From the NCBI GenBank assembly GCA_035714005.1, contig DASTMQ010000212.1, positions 1 to 17,745 of the forward strand: 17,745 nucleotides of DNA. The letters run 5' to 3'. A program made the translations under genes and the position numbers. The stretch is from AWTP1-13 sp035714005. GTDB lineage: Bacteria; Pseudomonadota; Alphaproteobacteria; Rhizobiales; Hyphomicrobiaceae. Positions 14,050 to 17,745 of this stretch are shown in pieces. A model generated the notes under the pieces. It saw only the letters and a program-made list of their open reading frames with translations, searched no databases and was not told the DNA's origin. Within the stretch, counting starts at the first letter, position 1; every line of letters begins with the position of its first letter.

Positions 14050-16509
14050 GTGTTCGCGCTGGTCCCAAGGGGCGCGGGGCGCGCCTGGCTCGCTCAATCT
14101 GCGAGCGCGATCAAGCGGCGTGCCCGGATCCATCACGTCTACTATTTGCTTGCGGCATTCGATCTGGCGGCCGTGGTTTCCGGGCTCATTCTTACCCATC
14201 ACGTCAATTTGGTTCTCTCCAACACGGTCAAAGCCAATCTGACCTGGAGCGCCCTGCACGACAGGGTCGCCGAACTGCGCCGCGGCGCCGGTCTCGTGAA
14301 TACCCCGGGAAACGACGTGTTTGAGAGCAGGGACGCAGCCCACGAACTTGAGCGCTTCGATGCGGCGGTGTTGGCCTTCTGGCCACGGCTTGAGCACCTC
14401 AAGGGGGAGGTCGCGGCAAAGGTTGCCAACGACGGCGGCATTGCGCGCGCCTTCAGCGGTCTGGAAGTCAGCATGGGTGCCATGGTGCGGCAAACCCAAA
14501 CGCTGCTCGGTCACTTCGTCCGCGGCGATGAGGCCGCCGCCGCCGCCGAGATGGCGGCGATGGATCGCAGTTACGGCGACGTCTTGAAACAAATGGATAC
14601 GTTTTCGCAAACCCTGCGGCATGTAGAAAATACCATGGGGTTGGCCGAGCTCGAGCACACCAAAAAGCTGCAGGTGTTGGAGTACGTACTCGGCTGCGCG
14701 ATTTTATTGATGGTCATCGCCGTCACCGTCTACGGCCACAAGCTGGGCAGCTTGTTCCAGCGACAGTGGGACGAGCTGTCGAGCTCGAGTGTCAAGCTCA
14801 AGGAGCAAGAGCGCAAGCTCGCGGCGCAGAATTTGCAGCTCGATGCCGCGCTCAACAACATGGCGCAGGGGCTTGCCATGTTCGACGCCGAGCAACGTCT
14901 TGTCCTGTGCAATGGCCGCTACGCGGAGCTCTACGGTCTGTCAGCTTCCGAGCTCAGCGTCGGCAGCAGCTTGCGTCAGATCCTCAGCCGTAGCCTCGGC
15001 AACTCGGGACGCAACGCGGGGGAATTCGTGGCGGCGCTGCTGGCGCGTCTGCCGGCCGGCAAGGCCTTTGGTCCCTACACCACCGAGCTCGGCGATGGCC
15101 GTCATCTCGCCGTCGCCGTCGAGCCGATGGCGGATGGCGGTTGGGTCACCACGCATCAGGACATCACCGAGCTGCGCCGCTCGGAGGCCACCATCACCTA
15201 CATGGCCCATCACGATGCGCTCACGGGGCTGCCCAATCGGACGCTGTTTGGCAAGCGGCTCGAGGAGGCGCTGCGCCAGGCCCGGCCCGGCGCCATGGTG
15301 GCCCAGCACCTCCTGGATCTCGACCACTTTAAGAATGTCAATGATACGCTGGGCCATGCCGCTGGCGACAAGCTGCTGACCATGGTCACGCAGAGGCTGC
15401 GCGGTCTGCTCAGAGCCGGCGATACGCTGGCGCGCATGGGCGGCGATGAATTTGCCATTCTGCAAGTCGACGTCAACGAGCCCGGCGATGCCGCCGCGCT
15501 GGCACGTCGGGTCATCGACCGTCTGAGCGAGGGCTATCGGATCGATGAGCATCAGCTCGTAGTCGGTACCAGCATTGGCATTGCCATCGCCTGCGACGAT
15601 GGCATGAACTGCGATCTGTTAATGCGCAACGCCGATCTCGCCCTCTACAAAGCCAAGGGCGACGGCCGCGGTGCGCTGCGCTTCTTTGAGCCCGAGATGG
15701 ATGCGCAAATGCAAGCGCGCCGCAGCACGGAGCGCGACCTACGCCTGGCGCTCGGCGCCGGCCAGTTCGAGCTTCACTATCAGCCAATTGTCGATCTCGC
15801 CAGCAATTGCATCAATGCCTTCGAGGCCCTGATCCGCTGGCGCCATCCCGAAAAGGGCCTGATCGCCCCCTCGCAGTTCATCGCGCTCGCTGAGGAGATC
15901 GGTTGCATCGTTGCACTTGGCGAATGGGCGCTGAGGGAGGCCTGTGCGGTGGCCGCAACCTGGCCCGACGGCCTGAAGGTGGCCGTCAATCTTTCGGCCC
16001 TACAGTTCCGCAGCCCAGGCCTCATCGACGTGGTAATCGGCGCGCTGCGCCAATCGGGGCTCGCCGCCGAGCGCCTGGAGCTCGAAATCACCGAGGCGGT
16101 ACTGCTGCAAGACAACGAAACGACATTGGCGACACTTTATGGTCTGCGGGCCTTGGGTGTCAGGATCTCGATGGACGATTTCGGTACGGGCTATTCCTCG
16201 CTCAGTTATCTGCAGAGCTTCCCGTTCGACAAGATCAAGATCGACCGCTCCTTCATCGAAAACATCACCGAGGGCGTGAGTGCGATCAATATCGTGCGCG
16301 CCATCACCGCCATGGCCAGGGGGCTCGGCATGACGACGACCGCCGAGGGCGTCGAGACGCAAGAGCAACGCGCCGCCGTGGCTTTTGAGGGCTGCACCGA
16401 AATGCAGGGTTATCTGTTCAGCAAGCCGCTTCCGGCTCACGACGTCGAACGGCTTTACCTGCGGCCATACCGCCGGGCCGGGGCGCCGGGCGCGGCCTCG
16501 GCCGCCTGA
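14050..16509 (+). CDS. Membrane PAS-GGDEF-EAL bifunctional c-di-GMP synthase/phosphodiesterase
   Basis: 819 residues from the GTG at 14050; starts at 14038 (GTG), 14020 and 13963 (TTG) are possible. GTG 14050 is preferred because GGGGGGA lies just before it and it leaves a short cytoplasmic lead. Order: membrane segment 1 (about 31-50); helical periplasmic sensor (about 51-208) with NTPGNDVFESRD at 84-95; membrane segment 2 (about 210-229); coiled stretch (241-263); PAS domain (263-376); GGDEF domain (381-546); EAL domain (561-806). The synthase motif GGDEF (464-468) and the inhibitory site RAGD (455-458) are intact. EAL (592-594), NLSA (Asn647), EITE (679-682), DDFGTGYSS (709-717), Lys730 and AEGVE (765-769) are also intact, so both activities are possible. 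Net activity and signal are unknown. Confidence 0.93.
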   Translation: MFALVPRGAGRAWLAQSASAIKRRARIHHVYYLLAAFDLAAVVSGLILTHHVNLVLSNTVKANLTWSALHDRVAELRRGAGLVNTPGNDVFESRDAAHELERFDAAVLAFWPRLEHLKGEVAAKVANDGGIARAFSGLEVSMGAMVRQTQTLLGHFVRGDEAAAAAEMAAMDRSYGDVLKQMDTFSQTLRHVENTMGLAELEHTKKLQVLEYVLGCAILLMVIAVTVYGHKLGSLFQRQWDELSSSSVKLKEQERKLAAQNLQLDAALNNMAQGLAMFDAEQRLVLCNGRYAELYGLSASELSVGSSLRQILSRSLGNSGRNAGEFVAALLARLPAGKAFGPYTTELGDGRHLAVAVEPMADGGWVTTHQDITELRRSEATITYMAHHDALTGLPNRTLFGKRLEEALRQARPGAMVAQHLLDLDHFKNVNDTLGHAAGDKLLTMVTQRLRGLLRAGDTLARMGGDEFAILQVDVNEPGDAAALARRVIDRLSEGYRIDEHQLVVGTSIGIAIACDDGMNCDLLMRNADLALYKAKGDGRGALRFFEPEMDAQMQARRSTERDLRLALGAGQFELHYQPIVDLASNCINAFEALIRWRHPEKGLIAPSQFIALAEEIGCIVALGEWALREACAVAATWPDGLKVAVNLSALQFRSPGLIDVVIGALRQSGLAAERLELEITEAVLLQDNETTLATLYGLRALGVRISMDDFGTGYSSLSYLQSFPFDKIKIDRSFIENITEGVSAINIVRAITAMARGLGMTTTAEGVETQEQRAAVAFEGCTEMQGYLFSKPLPAHDVERLYLRPYRRAGAPGAASAA

Positions 16510-16534
16510 GCGCGGGCTGCCAGCCAGCAGGCTT

Positions 16535-17653
16535 TCAGTCCTTGGCCTTGTCGCCCTTGCTTTTTTCGTCCTTGCCCTTGCCGTTGCGGCTTTTCCCCTC
16601 GTGTCGATTGGTAAAGCGGGCGTTGCCGAGGCCGGTGCCGATGGTGAGCACGCCCCAGTGCGTGCGGTTCTTGACGTTTGGCAGCTCGCTCAAGCCTTGC
16701 ACGACGGCGTCGTTGTGCATTACGGCCACGGTTTCGTGCTCCTCGATCTTGGGTATGCCCTCGCGCAGGCTTGCCGGCAGGTTGAAGCGGCTGCTCTCCC
16801 AGTTGCCCGGCAGGTTCTGGGCGCCGCGCGCAATCGAGCCATCCTCGTGAATGATGCCGGGGCAGCCGATGCCGATCAAGGGTGCCAACGCGACCTTGTT
16901 CTTCCGGCTCCAATCGATCAGGTCTTTCAGCATGCCGATCAGCTCTTCCACGGCGTCGTCACGCTTGATGTCTTCCTCGCTGTGGCGCCACAAGGTCGAG
17001 CGCGCCACTTCCGCCTTGCCGAGGTCGCTGGACTTGCCAAGATTGAGCTCGACCACCCCAGCGCGGATGTTGGTGCCACCGACGTCGACCGCGAGAATTG
17101 CGTCGTAACCTTTCAGCATCCACGCCGGCAGCAGATGCGCGGCACCGATGAGACCGGCATGATCGGGATCGTTGCGAATGAGCTCAAGGTCGACGGCAAC
17201 GCCGTCGGCTTTGAGCAGCAGGCCGGCGCGTGCGACCGCCAGCTCACCGATGCGACCGGCGCTAAAGCCACCGCCGATGACGAGGCATTCCGTGTCCCGC
17301 CAATCCTTGAGGCGCAAGAAACGGCGAATGACCTGGGCCAGCTCTTGGGCGAATTCCTCGACCGCGCTCTGCACCACACCGGCGGCGATGGGATCACCCT
17401 CGCTCAGGAGTGTTGCGAGCTTCTTCTTGCCGATGTCCTCACTGGGTTTGTCGCCGAGGGGATCCTCGCCAAGCTCCTTCAGCGTCTGTCGCCACTTGTC
17501 GACGATCTCCCAGAACGCGGTCTTGCTCGCCCTGTCGCCGACAAAGCCCTCCTCGTCCTCGACCTCGAGGTTGTAGCTGTCGACCCTCACGCTGGGCAGC
17601 ACCGCGGCGCCGTGCGTGGGGAGTTGGGCTTGCTCGTCGGCTCGCTTTGCCAT
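16535..17653 (-). CDS. ROK-family sugar-kinase-like protein with permuted domain order
   Basis: 372 residues from the ATG at 17653 (GAGG just upstream); the frame extends to a TTG at 17683. Numbering from the ATG. ROK kinases normally start with the phosphate loop DxGGT and end with GGG and AGLIGAA. Here the C-terminal motifs come first: SEGDPIAAGVVQSA (84-97), LVIGGGFSAGRIGE (124-137) and HAGLIGAAHLLP (165-176). The N-terminal ones follow: AILAVDVGGTNIRAGVVEL (185-203), IGIGCPG (260-266), NLPGNW (280-285), MHNDAV (312-317) with the catalytic-type Asp315, and TIGTGLGNARF (338-348). The zinc-binding ROK signature (GH then CxCGxxGC) is absent. A Lys-rich tail (KSRNGKGKDEKSKGDKAKD) ends the protein. 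It converges with the GGDEF-EAL gene, 25 bp apart. Sugar substrate unknown; kinase activity is inference. Confidence 0.85.
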   Translation of the reverse strand: MAKRADEQAQLPTHGAAVLPSVRVDSYNLEVEDEEGFVGDRASKTAFWEIVDKWRQTLKELGEDPLGDKPSEDIGKKKLATLLSEGDPIAAGVVQSAVEEFAQELAQVIRRFLRLKDWRDTECLVIGGGFSAGRIGELAVARAGLLLKADGVAVDLELIRNDPDHAGLIGAAHLLPAWMLKGYDAILAVDVGGTNIRAGVVELNLGKSSDLGKAEVARSTLWRHSEEDIKRDDAVEELIGMLKDLIDWSRKNKVALAPLIGIGCPGIIHEDGSIARGAQNLPGNWESSRFNLPASLREGIPKIEEHETVAVMHNDAVVQGLSELPNVKNRTHWGVLTIGTGLGNARFTNRHEGKSRNGKGKDEKSKGDKAKD

Positions 17654-17693
17654 GCGCCTCGCTGATCCCCAAGTGCTGATCAAGTACTCGTTG

Positions 17694-17721
17694 GGTGACG
17701 GTCGGGTGATGGTGACGGTCG
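17694..17721. repeat. Direct repeat of 11 bp upstream of the ROK-like gene
   Basis: GGTGACGGTCG occurs at 17694-17704 and 17711-17721 (17-bp period), with a further GGTGA between the copies. It lies 41-68 bp before the ROK-like start codon, where a promoter would be expected, but the window ends soon after, so it could also belong to an unseen neighbouring gene. Confidence 0.5.
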
Positions 17722-17745
17722 AAGGTGAACGCGGCGGCTCAGCTG

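Noticed and set aside
16385..17665. A 426-codon plus-strand open frame opposite the ROK-like gene, overlapping the GGDEF-EAL gene end
   Set aside because: It overlaps two well-supported genes and has no recognisable domain; it is the complement shadow of the ROK-like gene.

Overview
The window is high-GC DNA whose gene content points to an alphaproteobacterium of the Rhizobiales/Rhodospirillales kind. It carries a DUF1127 small protein, a GcvA-like LysR regulator, paired CaiB/BaiF CoA-transferases, and a diguanylate cyclase whose periplasmic NxPGNDVF motif I associate with that group. This placement rests on family resemblance from memory. No tRNA, rRNA, insertion sequence, phage gene or CRISPR array was seen.

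Layout. On the minus strand at the left edge lie fadH (2,4-dienoyl-CoA reductase, cut by the edge; 1-1653) and a LysR regulator just upstream of it (1714-2655). A two-gene plus-strand unit of small proteins follows, the second with a DUF1127 domain (2764-3274). Then comes a repeat-bearing non-coding stretch (3275-3607). Three co-directional minus-strand genes follow (3608-6909): a large alkaline-phosphatase-fold membrane protein of the LTA synthase/OpgB type, a RidA-family protein with a histidine-rich segment, and an exported class II aldolase-like protein. A plus-strand operon at 7106-11435 encodes a TauD-type dioxygenase, an acyl-CoA dehydrogenase and two class III CoA-transferases; the last three genes are joined by ATGA stop/start overlaps. 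Next are pyrG (CTP synthase, 11584-13212), a minus-strand NTF2-like protein (13337-13702), a membrane PAS-GGDEF-EAL protein (about 14050-16509), and a minus-strand ROK-family protein (16535-17653).

How they fit together. fadH with its LysR neighbour, and the dioxygenase operon, suggest a lifestyle rich in organic-acid and fatty-acid catabolism. The operon has the parts for oxidising a small carboxylic acid, activating it to its CoA thioester and desaturating it; its substrate cannot be read from the sequence. The GGDEF-EAL protein has intact synthase and hydrolase motifs, so it could adjust c-di-GMP in either direction in response to a periplasmic signal.

The most unusual item is the ROK-family protein at the right end. 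The motifs that normally end a ROK kinase come first and the motifs that normally begin it come second, as in a circular permutation. Other items worth a second look are the RidA protein that lacks the usual active-site arginine and carries a His-rich segment, a 21-bp palindrome upstream of the GGDEF-EAL gene, and several short repeats in leader regions.
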